A stretch of 7,772 nt of DNA from positions 1-7,772 of the forward strand of contig CAMGJH010000043.1 of NCBI GenBank assembly GCA_946056345.1. Reading direction: 5' to 3'. Both the position numbers and the translations under genes were made by a program. Of this stretch, positions 1 through 6,070 are shown piece by piece; position 1 is the stretch's first letter; every line of letters begins with the position of its first letter. The notes under the pieces were generated by a model. It was given only the letters and a program-made list of their open reading frames with translations. It was not told where the DNA came from and ran no database searches. This DNA is from an uncultured Lentisphaeraceae bacterium. Lineage in GTDB: Bacteria > Verrucomicrobiota > Kiritimatiellia > RFP12 > DVOR01.

Positions 1-445
1 GGTCGGTGACTACATCGCCGAGAACGCCTCCCTCTCCATCGTCCTGCTCGATGGCTTCCCGCGCAACGTGGCCCAGGCCGACATCCTCGCCGAACTCCTG
101 GCCAAGAATGGCGTCACCCTCCGCTGCGCGCTCTTGCTCGATGTGCCCGACGAGGTCGTCGTCCGCCGCATCTCCGGCCGCCGCGTCTGCCCGGCTTGCG
201 GTGCGGGCTTCAATGTCGACACCCTGCCGCCCAAGCAAGAGGGCATCTGCGACGCCTGCGGCGCGGCCCTCATCATCCGCAAGGACGACACCCCCGAGAC
301 CGTTCGTCACCGCTTGGCCGTCTATGCCGAGCAGACCTTCCCCCTCATCGCCTACTACCGCGAGCGCAACCTCCTGCGCACCGTCGATGGCTCGGGCGAC
401 GACCTCGATGCTAAGGTCAAGGTGGCCTTCGAGACGATCCAATGA
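1..445 (+). CDS. adk: Adenylate kinase, 3' part (5' end outside window)
   Basis: Adenylate kinase catalyses reversible phosphoryl transfer between ATP and AMP in the cytoplasm. The last 147 residues are visible, reading from base 2; the N-terminal P-loop lies upstream of the window. Seen directly: the AMP/core motif LLDGFPRNVAQAD (fragment residues 15-27), DVPDEVVVRRISGRR leading into the LID, and RKDDTPETVRHRL after it (93-105). The LID carries four cysteines at fragment residues 63, 66, 83 and 86, spaced CX2CX16CX2C, the pattern of zinc-binding adenylate kinases such as those of Bacillus, which the E. coli enzyme lacks. Codons end overwhelmingly in C or G, like the ribosomal genes downstream. 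The TGA stop overlaps the map start as ATGA, so the two genes are probably translationally coupled. Identity is essentially certain. Confidence 0.96.
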   Translation, partial: VGDYIAENASLSIVLLDGFPRNVAQADILAELLAKNGVTLRCALLLDVPDEVVVRRISGRRVCPACGAGFNVDTLPPKQEGICDACGAALIIRKDDTPETVRHRLAVYAEQTFPLIAYYRERNLLRTVDGSGDDLDAKVKVAFETIQ

Positions 446-1245
446 TTAACGTTCTTTCGCCGGCGGAATTGGACCAGATGCGCGTGGTTGGCCGAATGAT
501 GGCCAACCTCCTCAATGCGTGCTGTCAGCAGGTCCGCCCCGGCATCACAACCGGCGAGATTGACGCCTTTGCGCGTGCCTATCTCCCGACCCTCGGGGAT
601 GGGTCGGCCAAGTCCGGTTGCCTGGGATACCTTGGCTATCCCGGGGCACTTTGCATTTCCGTTAACGAAGAGGTGATCCACGGAATCCCTGGCGCACGCG
701 TCCTCCAGCGCGGGGATATAGTCAGCCTCGACGTTTGCGGCTCGTATCACGGCTACTTCGGCGACAACACCAGAACAGTTGTCGTCGGCGGGCCTGAAAC
801 ACTCACTGCCGACATCCGTCGGTTATTGCGCGTCACCCGACAGTCCCTAGAAACGGCCGTACAGGCTATACGGCCCGGAGTCCACCTGTCGGATATTTCA
901 CACCTTGTGGAGAAGACGGTTGCAGAGGGCGGATGCTCGGTAGTCAGAGAATACACTGGTCACGGCGTGGGGCGTCACCTCCACGAAGACCCGCCGGTTC
1001 CCAACTACGGGAAGCCCGGCAAGGGCCCGATTCTGCACGAAGGCATGACCCTCGCTATCGAACCGATGGTCAACCTTGGCAAACCGGCCGTCCGCGTGCT
1101 CTCTGATGGATGGACAGTGGTATCGCGGGACGGCTTGCCGACCGCGCACTTTGAGTACACCGTGGCGGTGCTCAAGGAAGGGGCAGAGATCCTCACACCT
1201 TGGTTTGAAGTCGATCCTTGGACCGATGAATGGCTAAAAAAGTGA
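442..1245 (+). CDS. map: Type I methionine aminopeptidase
   Basis: This cytosolic metalloprotease removes the initiator methionine from new proteins. It is 267 residues, close to the roughly 264 of E. coli MetAP, so it looks like the short form without a zinc-finger extension. All five metal ligands can be placed: D97 (in SLDVCG), D108 (in FGDNTRT), H174 (in TGHGVGRH), E207 (in AIEPMV) and E238 (in HFEYTV); D97 and D108 share the E. coli numbering. H80 (EEVIHGIP) and H181 (HLHEDP) match the substrate-contacting histidines. The ATG overlaps the adk stop by four bases and has no close Shine-Dalgarno, which favours coupled translation. Codon use is clearly more mixed than in adk or the ribosomal genes, with more T- and A-ending codons, consistent with lower expression or a different history. 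Confidence 0.96.
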   Translation: MINVLSPAELDQMRVVGRMMANLLNACCQQVRPGITTGEIDAFARAYLPTLGDGSAKSGCLGYLGYPGALCISVNEEVIHGIPGARVLQRGDIVSLDVCGSYHGYFGDNTRTVVVGGPETLTADIRRLLRVTRQSLETAVQAIRPGVHLSDISHLVEKTVAEGGCSVVREYTGHGVGRHLHEDPPVPNYGKPGKGPILHEGMTLAIEPMVNLGKPAVRVLSDGWTVVSRDGLPTAHFEYTVAVLKEGAEILTPWFEVDPWTDEWLKK

Positions 1246-1264
1246 AGATTTCTGCTTTTTGTTG

Positions 1265-1294
1265 TGGACAGAGCGCATACAAATGCGCTATACT
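1265..1294 (+). promoter_or_regulatory. Putative sigma-70 promoter for rpmJ and the alpha operon
   Basis: A -35-like TGGACA (1265-1270, 5 of 6 to consensus) and a -10-like TATACT (1289-1294, 5 of 6) are separated by 18 bases, in the 77-base gap between map and rpmJ. Transcription would start near 1300, leaving a leader of about 20 bases with an AGGAA ribosome site before rpmJ. Position and quality suggest a start for rpmJ-rpsM-rpsK-rpsD-rpoA-rplQ in addition to read-through from upstream. No transcription data are available here, so it is inferred from sequence alone. Confidence 0.6.
1272..1289. repeat. Perfect inverted repeat in the promoter spacer
   Basis: AGCGCAT (1272-1278) and ATGCGCT (1283-1289) form a perfect 7-base inverted repeat around ACAA. 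It fills almost the whole spacer between the putative -35 and -10 boxes and includes the first T of the -10. As DNA, it could be an operator for a dimeric regulator. As RNA from upstream read-through, it would be a short GC-rich hairpin, but no T-run follows, so it is not an intrinsic terminator. Confidence 0.55.
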
Positions 1295-1321
1295 GCCCGC
1301 TCATTTGAAAAGGAACAGGCC

Positions 1322-1435
1322 ATGAAAGTTCGTAGTTCTGTCAAACGCATTTGTGAGCAGTGCCGCATCATCCGGCGCAAGGGTGTCGTGCGGGTCATCT
1401 GCACTAATCCCCGCCACAAGCAGCGTCAAGGTTAA
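1322..1435 (+). CDS. rpmJ: Ribosomal protein L36 (bL36)
   Basis: A 37-codon gene from ATG at 1322 to TAA at 1433-1435, encoding [14 protein letters not shown] and onward, the length of classic L36. It is the zinc-binding form: C11, C14, C27 and H32 give the CX2CX12CX4H ribbon of this large-subunit protein. L36 sits near the base of the peptidyl-transferase region and contacts 23S rRNA. An AGGAA ribosome site at 1311-1315 lies six bases before the ATG. The gene is first behind the putative promoter and is followed by rpsM after 14 bases, its usual neighbour. Presence of the four ligands argues for the zinc-dependent paralogue; whether a second, zinc-free L36 exists elsewhere cannot be seen. 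Confidence 0.97.
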   Translation: MKVRSSVKRICEQCRIIRRKGVVRVICTNPRHKQRQG

Positions 1436-1449
1436 TCGGAGAAAAAGAC

Positions 1450-1821
1450 ATGCCGAGATTGATGGGTGTGGATGTCCCGGGAAGCAAGCGCATCGAATAT
1501 GCGCTGCGGTACATCCACGGTATCGGCCCCAAACGGGCCATGGACATTGTTGAAGCGTGCAAGATTGAAATCGGGAAGAAGGCGGACGCCCTCACCCCCG
1601 ACGAAATCCGCCAGATCGTTACCTACATCCAGGAAAACTATCGCGTCGAAGGCGACCTCCGCCGCGAAGTCTCCGGTAACATCCGCCGCTTGATGAGCAT
1701 TGGCACCTATCGCGGCCAGCGCCACAAGCGCGGTCTCCCCTGCCGCGGTCAGCGCACCAAGACCAACGCCCGCACCCGCAAGGGCGCCAAGAAGACGGTC
1801 TCCACCGTCCGCGAAAAGTAA
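1450..1821 (+). CDS. rpsM: Ribosomal protein S13 (uS13)
   Basis: S13 lies in the head of the 30S subunit, where it contacts 16S rRNA, S19, the 50S subunit (B1 bridges) and P-site tRNA. The 123-residue product has the normal length. Diagnostic segments are YIHGIGPKRA near residues 21-30 (helix-two-turn-helix region), REVSGNIRRLMSIGTYRG at 72-89, and the basic tail from about 92 that includes RGQRTKTNARTRKGAKK (99-115) and reaches the decoding region. A cysteine (C98) occupies a site usually held by valine in RGLPVRGQ, a mild variation. A GGAG site at 1438-1441 supports the ATG at 1450. The gene is between rpmJ and rpsK, the conserved order. Confidence 0.97.
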   Translation: MPRLMGVDVPGSKRIEYALRYIHGIGPKRAMDIVEACKIEIGKKADALTPDEIRQIVTYIQENYRVEGDLRREVSGNIRRLMSIGTYRGQRHKRGLPCRGQRTKTNARTRKGAKKTVSTVREK

Positions 1822-1840
1822 TTCCCTCTAGAGAGTCTAC

Positions 1841-2326
1841 ATGAGCGAAGAAATCAAAGAACAAGCTCCCGCCGAGGAGCAGAAGCCTGCGATGAGCGAG
1901 GCTCAGGCGATTCTCGCCGGCGACACGGCCGCGCTCGCTGCGGCTGACGAAGCCGCCAAGAAGAAGTCTAAGGTCAAAGTGATGCCCGCCGGCATCGCCT
2001 TCATCCGCGCCACCTACAACAACACGCTCGTCTCCATCGCTGACGCGCGTGGCGGGGTGATCTCTTGGAGCTCGGCCGGTAAGGCTGGCTACAAGGGCTC
2101 GCGCAAGTCCACCGCCTTCGCCGCCTCTCAGGTGGCCCTCGATGCCGCCCGCACGGCCTTCGCCCGCGGGATGCACGAAGTGGAAGTGCGTGTTCAGGGC
2201 GCCGGCGCCGGCCGCGAATCTGCTGTTCGCGCCATCCAGACCGCTGGCATCCACGTCACCTGCATCAAGGATTGCACGCCTGTTGCCCACAACGGCTGCC
2301 GTCCCCGTAAGCGCCGGAGGGTTTAA
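1841..2326 (+). CDS. rpsK: Ribosomal protein S11 (uS11) with N-terminal extension
   Basis: S11 sits on the 30S platform near the mRNA exit, beside S7 and S18, and binds 16S rRNA. The conserved domain starts near residue 48: IRATYNNTLVSIAD (55-68), KGSRKSTAFAASQ (85-97), GAGAGRESAVRAI (120-132) and the C-terminus AHNGCRPRKRRRV (149-161), which keeps the Asn-Gly of the family. Total length is 161 against about 129 in E. coli; the extra ~32 residues at the N-terminus are rich in Ala, Glu and Lys and look disordered. The ATG at 1841 has a GAGAG motif five bases upstream and lies 19 bases after rpsM. A second in-frame ATG at 1892 (Met18) has GAGGAG 12 bases upstream and would give 144 residues, so the extension length is not fully settled. 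Confidence 0.95.
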   Translation: MSEEIKEQAPAEEQKPAMSEAQAILAGDTAALAAADEAAKKKSKVKVMPAGIAFIRATYNNTLVSIADARGGVISWSSAGKAGYKGSRKSTAFAASQVALDAARTAFARGMHEVEVRVQGAGAGRESAVRAIQTAGIHVTCIKDCTPVAHNGCRPRKRRRV

Positions 2327-2329
2327 GCC

Positions 2330-2935
2330 ATGGCACGTTACACCGGACCTCGTTCCAAGATCGCTCGCCGTTTCGGCGAACCTATTTACGGGCCTGACAA
2401 AGTGCTCGATCGCCGCAACTTCGCGCCCGGCCAGCACGGCCAGAACCGCCGCCGCAAACTCTCTGAGTACGGCGTCCAGCTCCGCGAGAAGCAGAAGGCC
2501 AAGTACATCTACGGGATGCTCGAGCGCCAGTTCCGCATCTTCTTCGAGCGCGCCAAGGCCAAGCAAGGCAAGACGGGTGACATCCTCCTGCAGCTCTGCG
2601 AAACCCGCCTGGACAACATCGTCTTCCGCCTGGGCCTGGCCCCGACCCGCGCCGCTGCCCGCCAGCTCGTCTCTCACCGCCACATCACGGTCAATGGCAA
2701 GGTTTGCAACATTCCTTCCTACATCGTCAAGCCTGGCGAAGCGATTGGCGTGCGCGAGAAAGACCGCACTATGAGCGTTATCGTCGACTCCCTCAAGAGC
2801 CCGCGTACGGCCGCTTCCTCGTGGCTGCAGTGGGATGAAGGGAATATGACCGGCTCGCTCCTCAGCGTTCCGACGCGTGAAGAGATTCCGGAAAACATCG
2901 ACGTTCAGCTCATCGTCGAACTTTACTCTCGCTAA
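2330..2935 (+). CDS. rpsD: Ribosomal protein S4 (uS4)
   Basis: S4 is a primary 16S rRNA binder that nucleates the 30S body and helps shape the mRNA entry site; in E. coli it also represses its own operon. The 201-residue product begins [21 protein letters not shown] and contains FAPGQHGQ (31-38), the [16 protein letters not shown] helix (47-62) and the S4 RNA-binding domain, about residues 92-155 ([19 protein letters not shown]). The N-terminal domain lacks the four-cysteine zinc site, so this is the C-minus type. The C-terminal WLQWDE insertion and IPENI...LIVELYSR ending resemble Bacteroidetes/Kiritimatiellota S4. A strong GGAGGG site (2316-2321) overlapping the end of rpsK precedes the ATG; only three bases separate the two genes. 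Confidence 0.97.
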   Translation: MARYTGPRSKIARRFGEPIYGPDKVLDRRNFAPGQHGQNRRRKLSEYGVQLREKQKAKYIYGMLERQFRIFFERAKAKQGKTGDILLQLCETRLDNIVFRLGLAPTRAAARQLVSHRHITVNGKVCNIPSYIVKPGEAIGVREKDRTMSVIVDSLKSPRTAASSWLQWDEGNMTGSLLSVPTREEIPENIDVQLIVELYSR

Positions 2936-2949
2936 TCCCCGTAGCCATC

Positions 2950-2976
2950 GGGCCGCGTAGATACCCTGCGCGGCCC
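2950..2976 (+). repeat. GC-rich hairpin between rpsD and rpoA
   Basis: GGGCCGCG (2950-2957) and CGCGGCCC (2969-2976) are perfect 8-base complementary arms around an 11-base loop, in the 63-base gap between rpsD and rpoA. All eight pairs are G-C, so the RNA hairpin should be stable. It is followed by TCGTCAG and the rpoA ribosome site rather than a T-run, so it is not a standard terminator. Possible roles are an mRNA processing or stabilising element, or a partial attenuator that sets rpoA level apart from the ribosomal genes; none is shown by the sequence alone. Confidence 0.6.
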
Positions 2977-2998
2977 TCGTCAGAAAGGACGGAACATC

Positions 2999-3997
2999 AT
3001 GCCGATTCGTTTGAGTCGTTTTGAAATGCCCAACCGTATCGTCCGAGACGACGCCACGGCCACCGAGACCTACACCCGCTACACGGCCTCCCCCTTCGAA
3101 ATCGGGTACGGCCGCACCATCGGGAACTCGCTGCGCCGCGTGCTCCTGTCCTCCATCGAGGGATTTGCGATCAAGGCCATCAAGCTTGAAGGTGCCGCCC
3201 ACGAGTTCTGCTCGCTCCCCGGTGTCTCCGAAGACGTCACCGACATCGTGCTCAACCTGAAGAAGGTCCTCCTCAAGAGCTTCACCCGCGATACCCGCTG
3301 GATCAAACTCTCCAAGAAGGGCCCAGGTGTCGTCACCGCCGGCGACTTCGCCGTCGATAACTCCATCGAAGTCCTCAACCCCGAGCAGGTCATCGCCACG
3401 CTCGACGTGGACGGCTCGATTGAGCTCGAAGCCCTTGTCGGCGTCGGCCGCGGCTTCTGCCTGGCCGAAGGCAACAAGAACCCCAACTTCGCCATCGGTG
3501 TCATTCCGATCGACTCCGCCTTCTCCCCCGTCACCCGCGTGAACTACGACGTGGTCAACACCCGCGTCGGCCAGCGCACCGACTACGAGAAGCTCATCTT
3601 GGATGTCTGGACTGACGGCCGCGTCTCCCCCGACGAAGCCCTCAAGACCAGTGCCGCGCTCCTGCGCCACCACCTGGACGCCTTCGTTGAGACCACTGAG
3701 AACATTCTCGAGTTCGAGACTGCCTCCAACAAGGATTCCAACGAAGTTGAGGACCTCCGCCGCAAGCTCAATATGAGCGTCAACGAGATTGAACTCTCGG
3801 TCCGCTCGGCCAACTGCCTCAACAGCGCTGACATCAAGACCGTTGGCGAACTGGTGCAGAAGACCGAAGCCGATATGCTCAAGTACCGCAACTTCGGCAA
3901 GAAGTCCCTCACGGAAATCAAGCAGAAACTCGAAGAGATGGGCCTTGGCCTCGGCTTCAAGTTCGACCTGAACCTCCTTGACAAGAACAACGACTGA
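2999..3997 (+). CDS. rpoA: DNA-directed RNA polymerase, alpha subunit
   Basis: Alpha dimerises to nucleate RNA polymerase assembly, and its C-terminal domain binds UP elements and activators. The 332-residue product has the full two-domain layout. The N-terminal domain runs to about residue 235, with the assembly motif EIGYGRTIGNSLRRVLLSS (34-52) and PGVSEDVTDIVLNLKK (74-89). After a short acidic linker (about 240-255) comes the C-terminal domain, with ELSVRSANCL (265-274) and NFGKKSLTEIKQKL (298-311). R269 and N272 correspond to the DNA-contacting R265 and N268 of E. coli. AAAGGA at 2984-2989, nine bases upstream, supports the ATG at 2999. The sequence resembles Verrucomicrobia/PVC alpha subunits, one basis for the taxonomic suggestion. 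Confidence 0.98.
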   Translation: MPIRLSRFEMPNRIVRDDATATETYTRYTASPFEIGYGRTIGNSLRRVLLSSIEGFAIKAIKLEGAAHEFCSLPGVSEDVTDIVLNLKKVLLKSFTRDTRWIKLSKKGPGVVTAGDFAVDNSIEVLNPEQVIATLDVDGSIELEALVGVGRGFCLAEGNKNPNFAIGVIPIDSAFSPVTRVNYDVVNTRVGQRTDYEKLILDVWTDGRVSPDEALKTSAALLRHHLDAFVETTENILEFETASNKDSNEVEDLRRKLNMSVNEIELSVRSANCLNSADIKTVGELVQKTEADMLKYRNFGKKSLTEIKQKLEEMGLGLGFKFDLNLLDKNND

Positions 3998-4023
3998 TTC
4001 GCCCTTAGAAGGAACCATTCACC

Positions 4024-4437
4024 ATGCGTCACAAACGCCTTAACAAGAAGTTCGGCCGCAGCCCCGAGCACCGCGAGCAACTCATGCGGATGCTCTGCGC
4101 CGCGCTGATTCTCAAAGACAAGATCACCACCACCCTCCCCAAGGCCAAGCAGGCCCGCAAGGATGCCGAGAAGCTCGTCACCCTCGCGCGCAAGGGCACC
4201 CTCGCTGCCCGCCGCCTCGCCGCCGCCCGTCTCCGCAGCCCCGAGGCCGTCAAGCGCCTCTTCGATGTGGTTGTCAAGGGCCAGGAAGGCCGCCAGGGTG
4301 GCTACACCCGCATCACCAAGCTCGGCCAGCGCCGCGGTGATGCCACCGAACTCTGCATCCTCGAGTGGACCACCGTCGCTCCCGCCGCCCCCGCGCCGGA
4401 AGCCGCTCCCGCCGAGACTGCCGAAGCCGCCCAGTAA
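4024..4437 (+). CDS. rplQ: Ribosomal protein L17 (bL17)
   Basis: L17 is a bacterial 50S protein near the exit of the peptide tunnel. Recognisable segments are MRHKRLNKKFGRSPEHRE (1-18), ITTTLPKAKQARKDAEKL (34-51), TLAARRLAAARLRSPEAVKRLF (59-80) and QGGYTRITKLGQRRGDATEL (91-110). The conserved fold ends at about residue 117. The remaining ~20 residues form a low-complexity tail of Ala, Pro and Glu, probably disordered, giving 137 residues in all. An AAGGA site (4009-4013) ten bases before the ATG supports the start. The gene follows rpoA by 26 bases, the standard order, and is the last gene of the operon before a strong terminator. Confidence 0.97.
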   Translation: MRHKRLNKKFGRSPEHREQLMRMLCAALILKDKITTTLPKAKQARKDAEKLVTLARKGTLAARRLAAARLRSPEAVKRLFDVVVKGQEGRQGGYTRITKLGQRRGDATELCILEWTTVAPAAPAPEAAPAETAEAAQ

Positions 4438-4454
4438 GTCGCTTCATTCGGCCC

Positions 4455-4486
4455 AAAAAGGCACCCCTCTCCGGGGTGCCTTTTTT
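4455..4486. terminator. Intrinsic terminator, probably bidirectional
   Basis: GGCACCCC (4460-4467) pairs perfectly with GGGGTGCC (4473-4480) around a five-base loop. Five A residues precede the stem (4455-4459) and six T residues follow it (4481-4486), so it has the stem plus U-run form on both strands. It lies 17 bases after the rplQ stop and between convergent transcription units, where it would end the ribosomal operon on the + strand and could stop read-through from the GT-C gene on the - strand. Confidence 0.95.
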
Positions 4487-4594
4487 GTTACGTTCTGGCT
4501 CGCCGCTTAAGCTCTAATCAACCGCCCTGGCGGAGCAGGCCTATGCAAAACGCTTACTAGCCAAACACGCCCTCGCTCCCGCCAGTTATTATCA

Positions 4595-4630
4595 CTTCCA
4601 CCCTGCTCCGAAGATGGATCAGGGTGGAAG
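4595..4630. repeat. 11-base perfect inverted repeat downstream of the GT-C gene
   Basis: CTTCCACCCTG (4595-4605) and CAGGGTGGAAG (4620-4630) are perfect 11-base arms around a 14-base loop, 24 bases beyond the GT-C stop codon. On the - strand, the direction of the GT-C gene, the stem is followed by TGATAATAAC rather than a clean U-run; on the + strand TCTTTTT begins five bases after it. It may be a weak or factor-assisted terminator, or a 3' end stabilising hairpin. The rest of 4487-4654 shows no gene. Confidence 0.6.
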
Positions 4631-4654
4631 CAAGGTCTTTTTCGGCCGTGACAA

Positions 4655-6028
4655 TTATGCCTGCGGTTGCGCCAGCCGGTGCGTGCTTGCTGCAAAGCCA
4701 GCGAACATTGCGAAGAAGGGAAGCATAATGAAGCGGTAGCGCGTGGCAACCACTGGACCAATCACGAGCGCGCAGACTAAGATGCCGCCAAAGGCGAACG
4801 ACCAGGCAACGACTGTGGGCGTCAACCAGCACGCAGCTGGGCGGAGACTAACTATCGCTGCGTACAAACCTCGTCCGGCCCCAATCAGGATGCAACTACC
4901 TAAAAGGCCGAGGAGGCCAAAGGCGATGGCTTGGAGTGTATAGGCCAGAGCACGGTCGGACTGCGTGGCGGGGGCTCGGAAAGAGCCGTGTCCGGTCTTT
5001 TCTTCTAAGGCCGTGCACGCGCCCTCCAGCCCGAAGTAGCGCAAGAAGGCTAGAGTCCCGGTTCCGAAGTAGAGACGTGGGTGGCTTTTAAGGGTAAAGA
5101 GCAGGTATTCCTTCCAATAGCGTTTAAGTTCCTCCCGGGCGAACTTTCCCTTGGCTTTGGATTGGGCCATCAGGTCCAATGACTGTATGCTTTCTTCAAA
5201 GGTCGCTCGCTCGGCCAAGGCTGCCTGGCGTTTCGCCGCCGACCAGGAATTAATCATCCATCCAGCATTGCACGAATAAAGGTTGGTGCCGGAAATGGTG
5301 GTCAGCCCGGCAGTCCCGAAGGTACGCTTGTTTCTGAGAATCCACGGTGAGAGTGCCAGGAGAATTAAGCTAACGAGGCTTGCCGTCAGGACTAGGCGCT
5401 TCAGCCAACGGTGTGGCGAGACGATGAGCGAGGCGAGGGCGAAGGCCATTGCCAGCGGAAGGCAGATGGGCTTGGAGTAGATAGCCGCCGAAAAGGCCAC
5501 GGCGGAGGCCAATAGCCACGCGCCTCGGCCATAGCAACTTCGGGCGAAGAGATAGAGCGCCAAGGTCAAGAAGAAGAGTGCCATTGTGTCTGGCATATGG
5601 AACAGCGAATAGGCCCACGTGTCCGGGAGACCGACAAAGGCCCACAGGGCCAAGGCGCGACCGCGTTCGTTCAGCTCAAAAGGTTGACGTTTGAGCAGTG
5701 CGGCCAAGAGCATTCCCGCTCCGGCGTAGAGTGCAAGATTGAGCAATCCAGCCAGGCGAACCGTACAGGTGCGTGAGCCAGTCGTTTTGAGAAAGATCGC
5801 CATCGTGCCAGGCCACAGTGGCATATCGTGTGCAGTCGGGGGAGGTGGATTGCCAGTTTCGCTGGAAAAGATGCCGTAGTCGACCAGGTTTTGGCTTTCG
5901 GCATAGTAGCGATTGCCGTCATCGCCTTCAGGTTTGACCTGCAAGCACCAACATAAAAGTCGAAAAGTAATCCCCACAATTAGGGCGGTCCGCCAACTAA
6001 AGAAGGTCAGATGATGAATGTACTTCAT
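4655..6028 (-). CDS. GT-C membrane glycosyltransferase (ArnT/PMT_2-like)
   Basis: A 457-residue hydrophobic protein with about ten likely membrane segments (roughly 12-30, 88-112, 125-143, 147-163, 170-188, 190-204, 210-228, 362-384, 405-427 and 431-448). The first extracytoplasmic loop holds EGDDGNRYYAESQNLVDYG (34-52), the acidic region where GT-C enzymes keep their catalytic Asp. SPWILRNKRTFG (227-238) and ATRYRFIMLPFF (428-439) are characteristic of ArnT/PMT_2-type transferases. These enzymes usually take a sugar from a polyprenyl-phosphate carrier and add it to lipid A, protein or glycan outside the inner membrane. Donor and acceptor cannot be told. The start is the ATG at 6028, six bases after AGGAG (6035-6039); an in-frame TTG at 6043 lies upstream of that site and is unlikely. 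Codon use is more mixed than in the gene upstream. Confidence 0.85.
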   Translation of the reverse strand: MKYIHHLTFFSWRTALIVGITFRLLCWCLQVKPEGDDGNRYYAESQNLVDYGIFSSETGNPPPPTAHDMPLWPGTMAIFLKTTGSRTCTVRLAGLLNLALYAGAGMLLAALLKRQPFELNERGRALALWAFVGLPDTWAYSLFHMPDTMALFFLTLALYLFARSCYGRGAWLLASAVAFSAAIYSKPICLPLAMAFALASLIVSPHRWLKRLVLTASLVSLILLALSPWILRNKRTFGTAGLTTISGTNLYSCNAGWMINSWSAAKRQAALAERATFEESIQSLDLMAQSKAKGKFAREELKRYWKEYLLFTLKSHPRLYFGTGTLAFLRYFGLEGACTALEEKTGHGSFRAPATQSDRALAYTLQAIAFGLLGLLGSCILIGAGRGLYAAIVSLRPAACWLTPTVVAWSFAFGGILVCALVIGPVVATRYRFIMLPFFAMFAGFAASTHRLAQPQA

Positions 6029-6048
6029 TGGCCTCTCCTGCAATCGAT

Positions 6049-6070
6049 GGTCAAAAGGTTGCCTTTTACC
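6049..6070 (-). repeat. Small hairpin between the flavoprotein and GT-C genes
   Basis: In the 42-base gap, AAAAGG (6053-6058) and CCTTTT (6062-6067) pair around three bases, and the stem extends by GGT/ACC (6049-6051 and 6068-6070) with one unpaired C at 6052. It directly follows the flavoprotein stop codon. It may be an mRNA stabilising or processing element or a weak attenuator, and could also be chance. Confidence 0.35.

Noticed and set aside
6..449. 147-codon + strand frame at the left edge in another frame from adk
   Set aside because: It is a Ser/Pro/Ala-rich shadow of adk, which is identified by its catalytic motifs in the adjacent frame.
1237..1260. AAAAAG...CTTTTT pairing around the map stop as a terminator
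   Set aside because: The stem would be nearly all A-T with no GC core, so it should not stop transcription; it looks like chance next to the promoter.
1619..4018. 799-codon open frame on the - strand across rpsM, rpsK, rpsD and rpoA
   Set aside because: rpsK, rpsD and rpoA all share one frame, and this antisense frame is codon-aligned with them. It stays open because the sense codons TTA, CTA and TCA are avoided by the strong codon bias. Its translation is low-complexity and resembles no family, while all sense genes are certain.
6029..6043. Upstream TTG start for the GT-C gene
   Set aside because: It would lie before the AGGAG ribosome site, which is placed correctly for the ATG at 6028.
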